A stretch of 55,345 nucleotides of DNA from Marinobacter litoralis (GTDB lineage Bacteria > Pseudomonadota > Gammaproteobacteria > Pseudomonadales > Oleiphilaceae), in NCBI RefSeq assembly GCF_003336705.1, contig NZ_QMDL01000006.1, positions 1 to 55,345 on the forward strand, written 5' to 3'. A program made the position numbers and the translations under genes. The notes beneath the pieces were generated by a model. The model was not told the DNA's origin and ran no database searches. It saw only the letters and a list, made by a program, of their open reading frames with translations. The first letter of the stretch is position 1. The number at the start of each line of letters is the position of its first letter. Positions 8,633 to 16,872 of this stretch are shown here, piece by piece.

Positions 8633-9646
8633 GTGAAAAAGCTTAAATCCGCTCTTGCCTTCTCACTTTGCGCTGCGGCTGCCGGCGTTCAGGCTCAGAC
8701 TGAACTTACCGTTTACACCGCTCTGGAAGCAGACGACCTGAAAAGATACGCGCAGAGCTTTAACGATGACCATCCGGACATCAAAATTAATTGGGTCCGT
8801 GATTCCACTGGCATTGTTACCGCCCGTTTGCTGGCTGAGAAAGAAAATCCCCGTGCTGATGTCGTTTGGGGGCTTGCAGGCACGAGCCTTCTGATGCTGA
8901 AGAATGAAGGCATGCTTGCGCCATACGCACCGGAGGGGCTGGAAAATCTGTCACCCAAGTTTCGCGATCGCGATGAGGTGCCCTCCTGGGTTGGCATGAA
9001 TGCCTGGATGGCCGCCGTCTGTGTAAACACTATTGAGGCTGAGAATGAAGGCTTGCCGCTGCCTTCCAGTTGGCAGGATCTCACTAAGCCGGTTTATCAA
9101 GGGCATGTGGTTATGCCGAATCCCAATTCCTCCGGAACCGGGTTCCTGGATGTCTCTGCCTGGTTGCAGATGATGGGCGAGGACGAAGGCTGGGCTTTCA
9201 TGGATGGCCTGCACAACAATATTAGTCGCTACACCCATTCTGGCTCCAAGCCCTGCAAAATGGCGGCCTCTGGTGAAACTCCCATCGGAGTGTCATTTGC
9301 TTTTCGCGGTGCTCGTCTAAAAGACCAAGGTGCACCTCTGGAACTGGTGTTCCCTGAAGAGGGGCTGGGCTGGGAAGTGGAAGCTGCCGGTATCATCAAG
9401 GGCACCTCTAAGATGGATGCCGCTCAGACGCTGGTTGACTGGGCGATCAGCCGCGAGGCCATGGAAATGTACAACGAAGGCTTTGCCATTGTGGCGATGC
9501 CCGGCGTGGCCAAGCCGGTGAAACACTTTCCGGAAAATGCAGACGAGCTGATCATCGATAACGACTTTGCCTGGGCAGCCGAGAATCGCGAGGCGATTCT
9601 GTCGAAATGGCAGAAGCGTTACGACACCAAATCGGAAGCGCAATAA
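8633..9646 (+). CDS. phnS: Periplasmic substrate-binding protein of AEP ABC transporter
   Basis: The product (337 residues) has a Sec signal peptide (VKKLKSALAF..., cleavage near GVQA/Q) and the body of the iron/thiamine/AEP-type extracellular binding protein family (ELTVYTALEADDLKRY, then ADVVWGLAGTSLLML). It should capture AEP in the periplasm for the PhnT/PhnU importer. I chose GTG at 8633, with GAGG 8 bases upstream, because the in-frame ATG at 8597 sits just after the operator, lacks a ribosome site and would spoil the signal peptide. The putative operator at 8580 and the hairpin at 9654 bracket the gene, an arrangement often seen where the binding protein is made in excess. Confidence 0.85.
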   Translation: MKKLKSALAFSLCAAAAGVQAQTELTVYTALEADDLKRYAQSFNDDHPDIKINWVRDSTGIVTARLLAEKENPRADVVWGLAGTSLLMLKNEGMLAPYAPEGLENLSPKFRDRDEVPSWVGMNAWMAAVCVNTIEAENEGLPLPSSWQDLTKPVYQGHVVMPNPNSSGTGFLDVSAWLQMMGEDEGWAFMDGLHNNISRYTHSGSKPCKMAASGETPIGVSFAFRGARLKDQGAPLELVFPEEGLGWEVEAAGIIKGTSKMDAAQTLVDWAISREAMEMYNEGFAIVAMPGVAKPVKHFPENADELIIDNDFAWAAENREAILSKWQKRYDTKSEAQ

Positions 9647-9653
9647 TCGGGCT

Positions 9654-9682
9654 GTTTCCGGCCCCTCGGCGGGGCCGGAAAC
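9654..9682 (+). promoter_or_regulatory. Strong intercistronic hairpin between phnS and phnT
   Basis: GTTTCCGGCCCC (9654-9665) pairs perfectly with GGGGCCGGAAAC (9671-9682) around a 5-base loop. No T-run follows, so it is unlikely to terminate efficiently. It probably stabilises the upstream phnS message or partly attenuates transcription into phnT. Confidence 0.7.
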
Positions 9683-9719
9683 TCTGACAAAGCTGGAATA
9701 AATGACGGAGGGTTAAACG

Positions 9720-10790
9720 ATGAAACAGTCTATCCAGGGAAGCCGGTTGGTCGTGAAAAATGTCGGCAAACATTTTGGTGATTTTTGTGCGCTTCGTGAT
9801 ATCAATCTGGAGGTAGAACCGGGCGAATTGGTGTGTTTCCTCGGACCTTCCGGATGCGGTAAAACCACGCTTCTGAGAATTATTGCAGGTCTGGAAACCC
9901 AGTCTTCAGGTTCACTGTACCAAGGCGGAGACGATATATCTTTGAAGCCGCCTCACGCGAGAGATTTTGGCATTGTTTTTCAGTCCTATGCCTTGTTCCC
10001 GAATATGACGGTTGCGGACAATGTTGCCTACGGCTTGCGCAGTGTGGGTGCGCCTAAGCAACAAATACAGCATAGAGTTTGTGAGCTATTAACCACCGTC
10101 GGATTGCCCGACCAGGCCAAAAAGTACCCAACCCAGTTGTCCGGTGGCCAGCAACAGCGAGTGGCTTTGGCTCGTGCTTTAGCGCCCAGTCCCGGATTGC
10201 TGTTGCTTGATGAGCCGTTGTCGGCCCTAGACGCCAAAGTTCGTAATCACCTGCGGGCCGAAATTCGACATTTGCAGCAACAGTTGGGGGTCACCACAAT
10301 CATGGTGACCCACGATCAGGAAGAAGCTCTTGCCATGGCCGATCGGGTCGTGGTGATGAACAACGGTGTCATCGAGCAGGTAGGAACGCCGGTGGAGGTG
10401 TATCAGCAGCCAGCGTCAGCGTTTGTCGCTGAGTTCATCGGGGCGATGAACTTTATGGACAGCGCTGCAGTCAACGATCGTTCTGTGCAACTCGGTAGTC
10501 GTGTGCTGCATTTACCAAAACCGTTGCCCCGCGGGAAAGGTGCCGTGCGGCTGGCGATTCGTCCAGAAGATGTACACCTGCAGCCAATAACTGGCGATGG
10601 TTGGGAGGCGCAGGTAAACACACTGGACTACCTGGGAGCCTTCGTTCGGACACAAGTGACTCTCAGAGGGTGTGGGCTGCGTTTGGTGGTGGACGTAGAC
10701 CCCCGCTCAGCTCGCGAGCTTGGTTTGGCCCAAGGTGCTTGGGTGAATGTGACTTTACCCTCAGACTCGTTGCACTGCTTCGCGGCCTGA
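9720..10790 (+). CDS. phnT: ATP-binding subunit of AEP ABC transporter
   Basis: This 356-residue ATPase has Walker A (GPSGCGKTT, about 42-50), the Q loop (FQSYALFPNMTVADN), the ABC signature ([15 protein letters not shown]), Walker B (LLLLDEPLSALD) and the H loop (VTHDQEEAL). The C-terminal third is a TOBE-type regulatory region (RLAIRPEDVHLQ). This matches importer ATPases of the Pot/AfuC/PhnT type. It should energise uptake through the fused permease encoded 34 bases downstream. The ribosome site GGAGGG is strong. The AEP assignment rests on the adjacent phnS and the phnWX operon. Confidence 0.88.
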   Translation: MKQSIQGSRLVVKNVGKHFGDFCALRDINLEVEPGELVCFLGPSGCGKTTLLRIIAGLETQSSGSLYQGGDDISLKPPHARDFGIVFQSYALFPNMTVADNVAYGLRSVGAPKQQIQHRVCELLTTVGLPDQAKKYPTQLSGGQQQRVALARALAPSPGLLLLDEPLSALDAKVRNHLRAEIRHLQQQLGVTTIMVTHDQEEALAMADRVVVMNNGVIEQVGTPVEVYQQPASAFVAEFIGAMNFMDSAAVNDRSVQLGSRVLHLPKPLPRGKGAVRLAIRPEDVHLQPITGDGWEAQVNTLDYLGAFVRTQVTLRGCGLRLVVDVDPRSARELGLAQGAWVNVTLPSDSLHCFAA

Positions 10791-10824
10791 GAGAACGACT
10801 ATTGACTGACGAAATGATGAATTT

Positions 10825-12540
10825 ATGAACCTTTCTGCATCTACTGCGGCATCAGTGCCGCTGAGTGAAAAGGCGCAACAGCTCGCTCAGCGCTGGGGCT
10901 ATACTCTGTTGCTGCTTCTGGGGTGTGGCGTACTGACATTACTGGTCTTGGCCCCACTGTACACCCTGTTGTCAAAAAGTGTGAAAAATAAAGCCGGTGA
11001 CTTTGTCGGTCTCGAAAATTTTGCTCAGTATCTAGGTTCCGGGGCAGTCGAGTCAGCTCTTTTCAACTCCCTGTGGGTCGCTGGTTTAAGTACGGTTGTG
11101 GTAGTTCTGCTGGCCTTTATGGCGGCTTGGGCTTTAACGCGTACACGATTGCCATTGACCGGATTAATTCGAGGCATCCTGGTAGTGCCAATCCTGGCGC
11201 CGTCGCTGCTGTCGGCCATCAGTTTGGTGTATCTGTTCGGGAATCAAGGGGTCTTGAAAAGCTGGTTGTTTGGTGCCGAAATTTACGGTCCAATCGGAGT
11301 CGTTCTGGGCTCGTGTTTCTGGACTTTTCCTCATGCGTTGATGATTCTTCTGACCGCCATGGAAAATGCCGACGGGCGCCATTACGAAGCCGCCACTTCT
11401 TTGAAAGCCAGCCCTTGGCGAATTTTCTGGACGGTCACGGTGCCGGGTGCCCGATACGGTCTGGTAAGTGCCGCGTTCGTGGTATTTACGTTAGTGATCA
11501 CAGACTTTGGGGTGCCCAAAGTGATTGGTGGTCAGTTTGACGTGCTTGCTACCGATATATACAAACAGGTGGTTGGTCAGCAACGATTTGAAATGGGGGC
11601 GGTAGTGAGTGTGTTGCTGTTGCTGCCAGCGCTTCTGGCTTTCGTCGCAGACCGATATGTGCAGCGCAAGCAGACCGCCAGCTTTACCGCTCAGTCGACG
11701 CCCTACAAGCCCAGAGCCAACAAAGCCCGTGACTGGTTCGGTGCTCTGATGCTACTCCCTGCGGTCGTGTTTATTCTCGCGATCATTGGCATGGCCATCT
11801 ACGCATCGCTAGTCACTTTCTGGCCATATAACCTGGAGATGAGTTTCAGGAATTATCAATTCGATCTGATGGATGGGGGCGGCTGGGGGGCCTACATCAA
11901 CAGCGTTCAAATGGCGCTGGGTGCAATGGTATTTGGAACGGCGCTGGTGTTCTTTAATGCCTGGCTGATGGAGCGAACACCCCAGCCATCAGGTCTTAAA
12001 GGGCTGTTCCACCTGCTTTCTTTGCTGCCCCTGGCGGTGCCGGGGCTGGTACTCGGGCTTTCGTACATTTTCTTTTTCAACGACCCGAATAATCCTTTGA
12101 ATATGATTTACGGCTCTCTGTTGATCCTGATTCTATGTACCGTCGCCCATTTCTATGCGGTCTCGCATCTGACGGCGATCACGGCCTTGAAGCAGCTCGA
12201 CCGGGAATTTGAGGCCGTGGGTGAATCGCTGAAGGCATCCCGCTGGCGGGTGTTAGTCACCGTTACCTTGCCCCTGTGTTTACCTGCGATCCTCGATGTG
12301 GCTCTGTACTTGTTTGTAAATGCCATGACGACAGTGTCCGCAGTGGTGTTCTTGTACGGACATGATTCTCAGCTTGCCTCAGTGGCGGTGCTGAATATGG
12401 ACGAAGCCGGTGACATTGCGCCAGCGGCGGCTATGGCGGTGTTGATTACTATCACCTGTGCCGGCGCGAAATTGGTTCAGGGGTTATTGCGGTTCTGGTT
12501 GGATCGTTCCACCAGAGCCTGGCGCCAAGGAAAGGTATGA
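10825..12540 (+). CDS. phnU: Fused double-domain permease of AEP ABC transporter
   Basis: The 571-residue membrane protein contains two binding-protein-dependent permease domains in tandem, each with about six membrane segments. The two EAA-type loops read HYEAATSLKASPWRIFWTVT and FEAVGESLKASRWRVLVTVT. A fused permease matches the single-gene PhnU-type arrangement of some AEP transporters, in which one polypeptide replaces separate PhnU and PhnV subunits. The stop codon overlaps the next gene by 4 bases (ATGA), showing tight coupling to the EamA permease. The ribosome site is weak, so the exact start is less certain than the identity. Confidence 0.87.
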   Translation: MNLSASTAASVPLSEKAQQLAQRWGYTLLLLLGCGVLTLLVLAPLYTLLSKSVKNKAGDFVGLENFAQYLGSGAVESALFNSLWVAGLSTVVVVLLAFMAAWALTRTRLPLTGLIRGILVVPILAPSLLSAISLVYLFGNQGVLKSWLFGAEIYGPIGVVLGSCFWTFPHALMILLTAMENADGRHYEAATSLKASPWRIFWTVTVPGARYGLVSAAFVVFTLVITDFGVPKVIGGQFDVLATDIYKQVVGQQRFEMGAVVSVLLLLPALLAFVADRYVQRKQTASFTAQSTPYKPRANKARDWFGALMLLPAVVFILAIIGMAIYASLVTFWPYNLEMSFRNYQFDLMDGGGWGAYINSVQMALGAMVFGTALVFFNAWLMERTPQPSGLKGLFHLLSLLPLAVPGLVLGLSYIFFFNDPNNPLNMIYGSLLILILCTVAHFYAVSHLTAITALKQLDREFEAVGESLKASRWRVLVTVTLPLCLPAILDVALYLFVNAMTTVSAVVFLYGHDSQLASVAVLNMDEAGDIAPAAAMAVLITITCAGAKLVQGLLRFWLDRSTRAWRQGKV

Positions 12541-13442
12541 CCCTCTCGGCAACTTTGATTGTTCTGCTGTCGGCTCTGGCTCATGCAAGCTGGAACCTGT
12601 TCGGAAAAAGCGTCAACCCAAGTGGCGCTTTTTTTTGGTACAGCACTTTTTGGGGGGCGATACTTTCGTCACCTCTGCTTTTCTCTTACTGGGATGTTCT
12701 GCAACAATTGACTCTGCAAATATGGACGCTTGTGATTCTTACTGGCGTCTTTCAGGCTTTATATCTTAGTGCGCTTGCGGCTGCGTATCGCCATGGAGAG
12801 ATGTCCGTTGTGTACCCCATGGCTCGATCTTCTCCGCTCATCATTTTGTTGGTTGGAGCCCTGTTCCTGGGAACTGCAGACAGGATCACCGCAGCGGCTG
12901 TCTGTGGCATTCTGCTGATCGTTGCAGGTTGTATGGTTCTGCCCATGCGCTACCTCCGGGATTTTCGCTGGTCGAACTACGCCAACCTTGCAACGTTGTT
13001 TGCGCTGATAGCAGCGATGAGTACTGCGGGTTACTCGTTGGTTGATGATAACGCCACTCGGCAGATGCGGGCGCTACCGGGTTTGGCGATCAATGACGGT
13101 GAGGTGGCGTTGCTGTTTGTGATATTACAAGCTTGGTCGGCATTGGCTTGGCTCTCTCTGGGGGTGCTGTGCCAGCCTGAAGAGCGGCGCTTGATGAGGG
13201 TTCTTGTGAGGAAATGGCGGAGCACTCTGGGTGCAGGCATTTTGATTCTGGGAACCTATGCGCTGGTGGTGTGGGCCATGGCCTACGCTGAAGACGTCAG
13301 TTATATAGTTGCGTTTCGGCAGATCAGTATTCCTATGGGGGTTCTGATGGGCTGGCTGTTTTTGAAAGAGTCGTTGCACGGCCCCAAAATACTGGGGGTC
13401 GGTGTGATTTTGATTGGCTTGTTTCTTGTGGTCCTGGGGTAG
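12537..13442 (+). CDS. EamA/DMT-superfamily permease, last gene of the AEP operon
   Basis: The 301-residue product has about ten hydrophobic segments in two repeats, as in EamA (drug/metabolite) transporters, with the typical ALAAAYRHGEMSVVYPMAR segment in the first half and SIPMGVLMGWLFLKE in the second. It overlaps the permease stop by 4 bases, so it is co-translated with the AEP importer. In this context it might export a by-product such as alanine or take up a related compound; nothing in the sequence fixes the substrate. It converges with the HAD phosphatase gene. Confidence 0.8.
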   Translation: MTLSATLIVLLSALAHASWNLFGKSVNPSGAFFWYSTFWGAILSSPLLFSYWDVLQQLTLQIWTLVILTGVFQALYLSALAAAYRHGEMSVVYPMARSSPLIILLVGALFLGTADRITAAAVCGILLIVAGCMVLPMRYLRDFRWSNYANLATLFALIAAMSTAGYSLVDDNATRQMRALPGLAINDGEVALLFVILQAWSALAWLSLGVLCQPEERRLMRVLVRKWRSTLGAGILILGTYALVVWAMAYAEDVSYIVAFRQISIPMGVLMGWLFLKESLHGPKILGVGVILIGLFLVVLG

Positions 13443-13496
13443 TGCGCCCAGATCGCCCACTGTGAATGGATCGCATCAGTAACAGGAGGCGGAGGC

Positions 13497-14153
13497 TCAC
13501 AGTCTCGCTCCCTCCAGAATGGTCCAGCCGGCGGTCTGCGCTCGAGCCAGTAGCTGCGGGTCTGGATTAACGGCCACGGGGTGATCGACCTGCTCAAGCA
13601 GGGGTAGGTCATTGTGGGAGTCGGAATAAAACCACGTAGTTCCCAGAGGTGTCGTTTGCACAGACAACCACTGCTTTAACGCTTCTAACTTACCGGCTTG
13701 AAAGGGGCGCCGGGCACCGATTTCTCCAGTCAGTGCGGAATCGCGCCAGAGGACTTCAATCCCCAGTGCATCTGGAACCCCCAACGCCTCAGCTATTGGC
13801 AGCACCAGGTGTTCGCCGGTCGCAGAAATAATGAGTAGTCGGTGTTGTTGTTGCCGGTGCCAATCAAGGCGCTGGCGCATGGCTGGACAAATGCGGGGCC
13901 GAATTACCTCGTCAATAAACCCGTTGACCACGCTGTTTACTTGCTCTTTGCTCCATCCCTTTATGGGTAACAGGCTGAATTTCATATATTCTTTCAAATT
14001 CAGGCGCCCACTCTGGTAGTGTTTGAGAAACAGGGTGTCCTTTTCGGTTGCCTTGGGGTCGGGGTGCAGTCCTTGCTCTATGAGGAATGCCGTGAACAGG
14101 TGGGCGCTGTCACCGCTAATTAATGTGTCGTCGAGATCGAAAATAGCAAGCAT
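13497..14153 (-). CDS. HAD subfamily IB phosphatase
   Basis: The 218-residue enzyme starts MLAIFDLDDT with nucleophile Asp6 and Asp8, has motif II in LLIISATGEH and the late acidic motif in YSDSHNDLPLL, all as in HAD-IB (phosphoserine phosphatase-like) hydrolases. The insert between motifs I and II is the usual helical cap. It hydrolyses a small phosphomonoester. The substrate is not evident. It lies 74 bases downstream of the phosphodiesterase lipoprotein gene on the same strand, separated by a hairpin, so it may share the AEP regulation only through read-through. Confidence 0.85.
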   Translation of the reverse strand: MLAIFDLDDTLISGDSAHLFTAFLIEQGLHPDPKATEKDTLFLKHYQSGRLNLKEYMKFSLLPIKGWSKEQVNSVVNGFIDEVIRPRICPAMRQRLDWHRQQQHRLLIISATGEHLVLPIAEALGVPDALGIEVLWRDSALTGEIGARRPFQAGKLEALKQWLSVQTTPLGTTWFYSDSHNDLPLLEQVDHPVAVNPDPQLLARAQTAGWTILEGARL

Positions 14154-14193
14154 GCTGTACTCTTGGGTCTAAGTTGGATTTTGCTAGGAAATC

Positions 14194-14221
14194 CCCCGGC
14201 CCAATTGACTTCAGGCCGGGG
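14194..14221 (-). terminator. GC-rich hairpin after the phosphodiesterase gene
   Basis: CCCCGGCC (14194-14201) and GGCCGGGG (14214-14221) form a perfect 8-bp stem seven bases after the minus-strand stop. The following minus-strand bases (GATTTCC) are only weakly T-rich, so termination may be partial. Confidence 0.5.
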
Positions 14222-14227
14222 CAGGGC

Positions 14228-16219
14228 TTACAGGTCGCCCAATCGAGCAGTGGTGTTGGCGAGACCCATTGCTTCGTTCACTGTCAGGGCTCGGTTAAAT
14301 ATCACCAGATCTGCAACGTCCAGATTTAGGCCTTTGCCTAGGTTGTAGTTGCCCGTGCCGTCCTCACCCAGATTGAGGGGATTGGGTGAGGCGATACTGG
14401 AGACGTCGCCGGTATCGGTCAGTGCAGCCTGAAAACCAAAGGATTCATCGTGCGTATACAAGGCCGCTTTGCCGTTCGTCAGATCAATTGAAACAACGGC
14501 AAGTACCCACTGATCCTTAGCCAGAGGCATATAGGCGGTGTCGGCCCGGTGGGAGCCGTCTCCGAGGTTCAGTTTGATGGAATTGTTTTTGGCCGCCACG
14601 ATGAAGCCCTTATAAAAGCCACTGCCCCAGTTTTTGTTGGACATCACGCTGGGGTCACCGCTATGGGTACCGTTAATCCGGAAGCGAAAAACAAAGGAAA
14701 TCTGGTCCTTGCCAGACAAATCCATAGTCTGGCTTAGATAGCCTTGGCTGCGCTGTAGATTAACCGCTTTGGCTTTGTTGAATGGGCCGTTAACATAGGA
14801 GGGAGTGGCGGACGCGTTCGACATCCAGCCGAACGGCTCAATGGTTGCGTTGAAACTAGACAGGCCCTCTCGCTCTGCTAGCAGGGCGGCGATGTCTACA
14901 GGTGCCGTCAACGAGACTCTTACCGAACTGCTGACCGGCGAGCCCACATTACCCTTCACGGCGTAGACTACGGTGTTGCTACCTTCCCCGAAATTTTCGA
15001 GTGTCAGGGTGTCGGTATAATTAGTTTCCCGCGCATCCACCTCTGCGATCTGTTCGCCGTTGCGGTAGATAAACACTCGATTTACATCGCTGGTTGCCTG
15101 CCAGCTGAGGTTGACCGTGGCTGACGACTGTTCGGTCTGTTTTACTGAAGTTAGCAGCTTGTAGGTACCTAGGTCCCCAATAAGGGAGGGGCTCACGAGT
15201 TGGTCGTCTACTGTTGGGGTATGGCCCAAATAGGTCATAACCGTGGGCATCACCGAGGTAATAGCGGGATAAGCCATCAGTTTGTTCTGTTCCTCATCAT
15301 CGGACAGTTCCAGTGCCTTGGCTGGAGTCGTCAGGAACTGGTTGAACACCTCAGGCTTGTTTACACCGATCACGCTGGTGCGTTCAGCCAAGCTATTACC
15401 GCCGTGCCCCCCGGCCGGACGATGGCCGTGGTCGGATACAATCATTACCAGCCAGTCTTCGTTCAGGGTGCGTTCACGATGCTCAACCGCAGCCATAATG
15501 TCCCCCAAGCGCTCATCGGTCTCACTCAGCGTCATTTCATAGCGCTCACACCAGCCGCAATAATGGCCTGATCCATCCAGCTCATCCAGGTGGGTAAAAA
15601 TAAAGCCGAGATTGCTGTCTTCTTGTTCCAGCTCCTTCACCAGCTGTGAAGTGATGAATGGATCTACCGATTCACCGCTGGGGCGGGACGTACCATCGAT
15701 TCTTCGATCGATGCTCGACATTTCTTTGATCATGTGACCGCTGTTAATTGGAGTCCATGATACAAAACTACCGGTTTTGATCGCTGGATCACGCAGCTTG
15801 AGCTTAGTGAAAATGCTTTCGTTGGCGACCGGCATATCGTTATTGCTTTGCACCCCGTGGCTATCCTGCCACGTGCCCGTCAGGATACTGGACCAACTGG
15901 GGCCGGAAGAGGAAACCTGATATGAATCGGTGTTAAGCAGACCCCCGGTAAAACTCTTGGTTAGCGTAAACCGTGCAAAGTTTGGGGTTTCCGGCTCATC
16001 GATCTCGGGGTTGTCGACAGCGTCGATGTAGTCGTACATCAAACCATCAATGCCGATCACCAGTGCCTTGCGGGTAGGTTCGGTTACTGGTGTTTCGATG
16101 TCAGGTTTAGTGATGTTATTTTTGTCTTCGTTGCTATTGCTGTCATTGCAGCCACTCAGCGCGACTAGCGCTGCGGTAGCAATAGCTAACTGCTTACTCG
16201 GAAACTTTCCAAAAGGCAT
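14228..16219 (-). CDS. Exported alkaline-phosphatase/phosphodiesterase lipoprotein with C-terminal jelly-roll region
   Basis: The 663-residue protein is a lipoprotein (ALSGC, Cys24). Residues about 50-370 fit the type I phosphodiesterase/nucleotide pyrophosphatase branch of the alkaline phosphatase superfamily: first metal Asp in VIGIDG (about 58), a candidate Ser nucleophile region (VSSSGPSW, about 102-109), then HLDELDGSGH and SDHGHRPAGGHGG with the remaining metal ligands. A fibronectin-like segment follows, and the last 220 residues resemble a LamG/concanavalin A-like sheet domain. A palindrome of the AEP-regulator type lies 59 bases upstream, and the gene sits at the end of the phn block. 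I infer that it acts outside the inner membrane on phosphonate or phosphate diesters, perhaps releasing AEP from lipids or glycans. Confidence 0.8.
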   Translation of the reverse strand: MPFGKFPSKQLAIATAALVALSGCNDSNSNEDKNNITKPDIETPVTEPTRKALVIGIDGLMYDYIDAVDNPEIDEPETPNFARFTLTKSFTGGLLNTDSYQVSSSGPSWSSILTGTWQDSHGVQSNNDMPVANESIFTKLKLRDPAIKTGSFVSWTPINSGHMIKEMSSIDRRIDGTSRPSGESVDPFITSQLVKELEQEDSNLGFIFTHLDELDGSGHYCGWCERYEMTLSETDERLGDIMAAVEHRERTLNEDWLVMIVSDHGHRPAGGHGGNSLAERTSVIGVNKPEVFNQFLTTPAKALELSDDEEQNKLMAYPAITSVMPTVMTYLGHTPTVDDQLVSPSLIGDLGTYKLLTSVKQTEQSSATVNLSWQATSDVNRVFIYRNGEQIAEVDARETNYTDTLTLENFGEGSNTVVYAVKGNVGSPVSSSVRVSLTAPVDIAALLAEREGLSSFNATIEPFGWMSNASATPSYVNGPFNKAKAVNLQRSQGYLSQTMDLSGKDQISFVFRFRINGTHSGDPSVMSNKNWGSGFYKGFIVAAKNNSIKLNLGDGSHRADTAYMPLAKDQWVLAVVSIDLTNGKAALYTHDESFGFQAALTDTGDVSSIASPNPLNLGEDGTGNYNLGKGLNLDVADLVIFNRALTVNEAMGLANTTARLGDL

Positions 16220-16277
16220 CGTGTAATTCCTGTTTAGGTTTTAGATTTTAGGTTTTTGACACTCGGCATGATGAGCT

Positions 16278-16291
16278 CTGGTATATGCCAG
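16278..16291. promoter_or_regulatory. Putative AEP-regulator operator (copy 4, phosphodiesterase gene)
   Basis: CTGGTATATGCCAG matches the other AEP-region palindromes (CTGGTATA-N2-CCAG) and lies 59 bases upstream of the minus-strand start at 16219. It places the phosphodiesterase in the same putative regulon. Confidence 0.7.
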
Positions 16292-16360
16292 ATTCAGCTT
16301 AAGGAAGGTTCGTGACGAATAGGTGTCAAAGTTATTGCAAAGGTTTCGAATGGAAGGGAG

Positions 16361-16386
16361 TAAAAAGCCCCAAAGTGATTGGGGCT
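16361..16386 (-). terminator. Rho-independent terminator of the IclR-DAO-RidA operon
   Basis: On the minus strand AGCCCCA pairs with TGGGGCT (7 bp, 7-base loop; plus coordinates 16366-16386) and is followed by TTTTTA. It lies about 80 bases beyond the RidA stop codon. Confidence 0.75.
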
Positions 16387-16467
16387 ATCATGTGGTTGAC
16401 CCAAACAGCCGGCCTAGCTTGTTGGGAATTTTAAAAAGAGAAATGTTTTTGTGTAATTATTTAACGC

Positions 16468-16845
16468 TTAATCTTCGACCGTCGCATAGACGACCAATTC
16501 AACTAGCATCTCTTCTCGAGCAAGGCCGGCTATTACCAAAGCTGCACGGTTGGGGTACGGCTTTTCGAAGTATTCTGCGTAGATTTTGTTAACAACCGGC
16601 AGGTGCGATCTGTCGGTAACATAAATCAAAACCTGTGTGACATCTGTGAGGTTTGCGTTTGCGCATTCCAGTGTGTGGCGAAGGTTTTCCATGGTCTGGC
16701 GTGTTTGGGCTTCAATACCGCCGTCAACCACTTTCCCTTTGTCATCAATAGGGATCTGAGCAGTGAACAATATGCCGTTACCAATGGTTGCCCACTCTAG
16801 TGGTGATGGGGACGCGTATAATTCAGTTTTTACTGTTTTAACCAT
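16468..16845 (-). CDS. RidA/YjgF-family enamine/imine deaminase
   Basis: The 125-residue protein has the RidA fold signature: the central QTRQTMENLRHTLECANANLTDV and VLIYVTD segments and the C-terminal PNRAALVIAGLAREEMLVELVVYA containing the conserved Arg. RidA proteins hydrolyse reactive enamines and imines to ketones or aldehydes and ammonia. It is the last gene of an operon with the DAO oxidase 27 bases upstream. That pairing is logical because amine oxidation by a DAO enzyme yields an imine that RidA can hydrolyse. A canonical terminator follows. The exact imine is unknown. Confidence 0.9.
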   Translation of the reverse strand: MVKTVKTELYASPSPLEWATIGNGILFTAQIPIDDKGKVVDGGIEAQTRQTMENLRHTLECANANLTDVTQVLIYVTDRSHLPVVNKIYAEYFEKPYPNRAALVIAGLAREEMLVELVVYATVED

Positions 16846-16872
16846 GTTTGCTCTTCCTTAGGTGGGTTTTGG

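Noticed and set aside
16323..16592. Plus-strand 89-codon frame over the RidA 3' end
   Set aside because: It runs across the minus-strand terminator and the RidA coding region and has no recognisable features.
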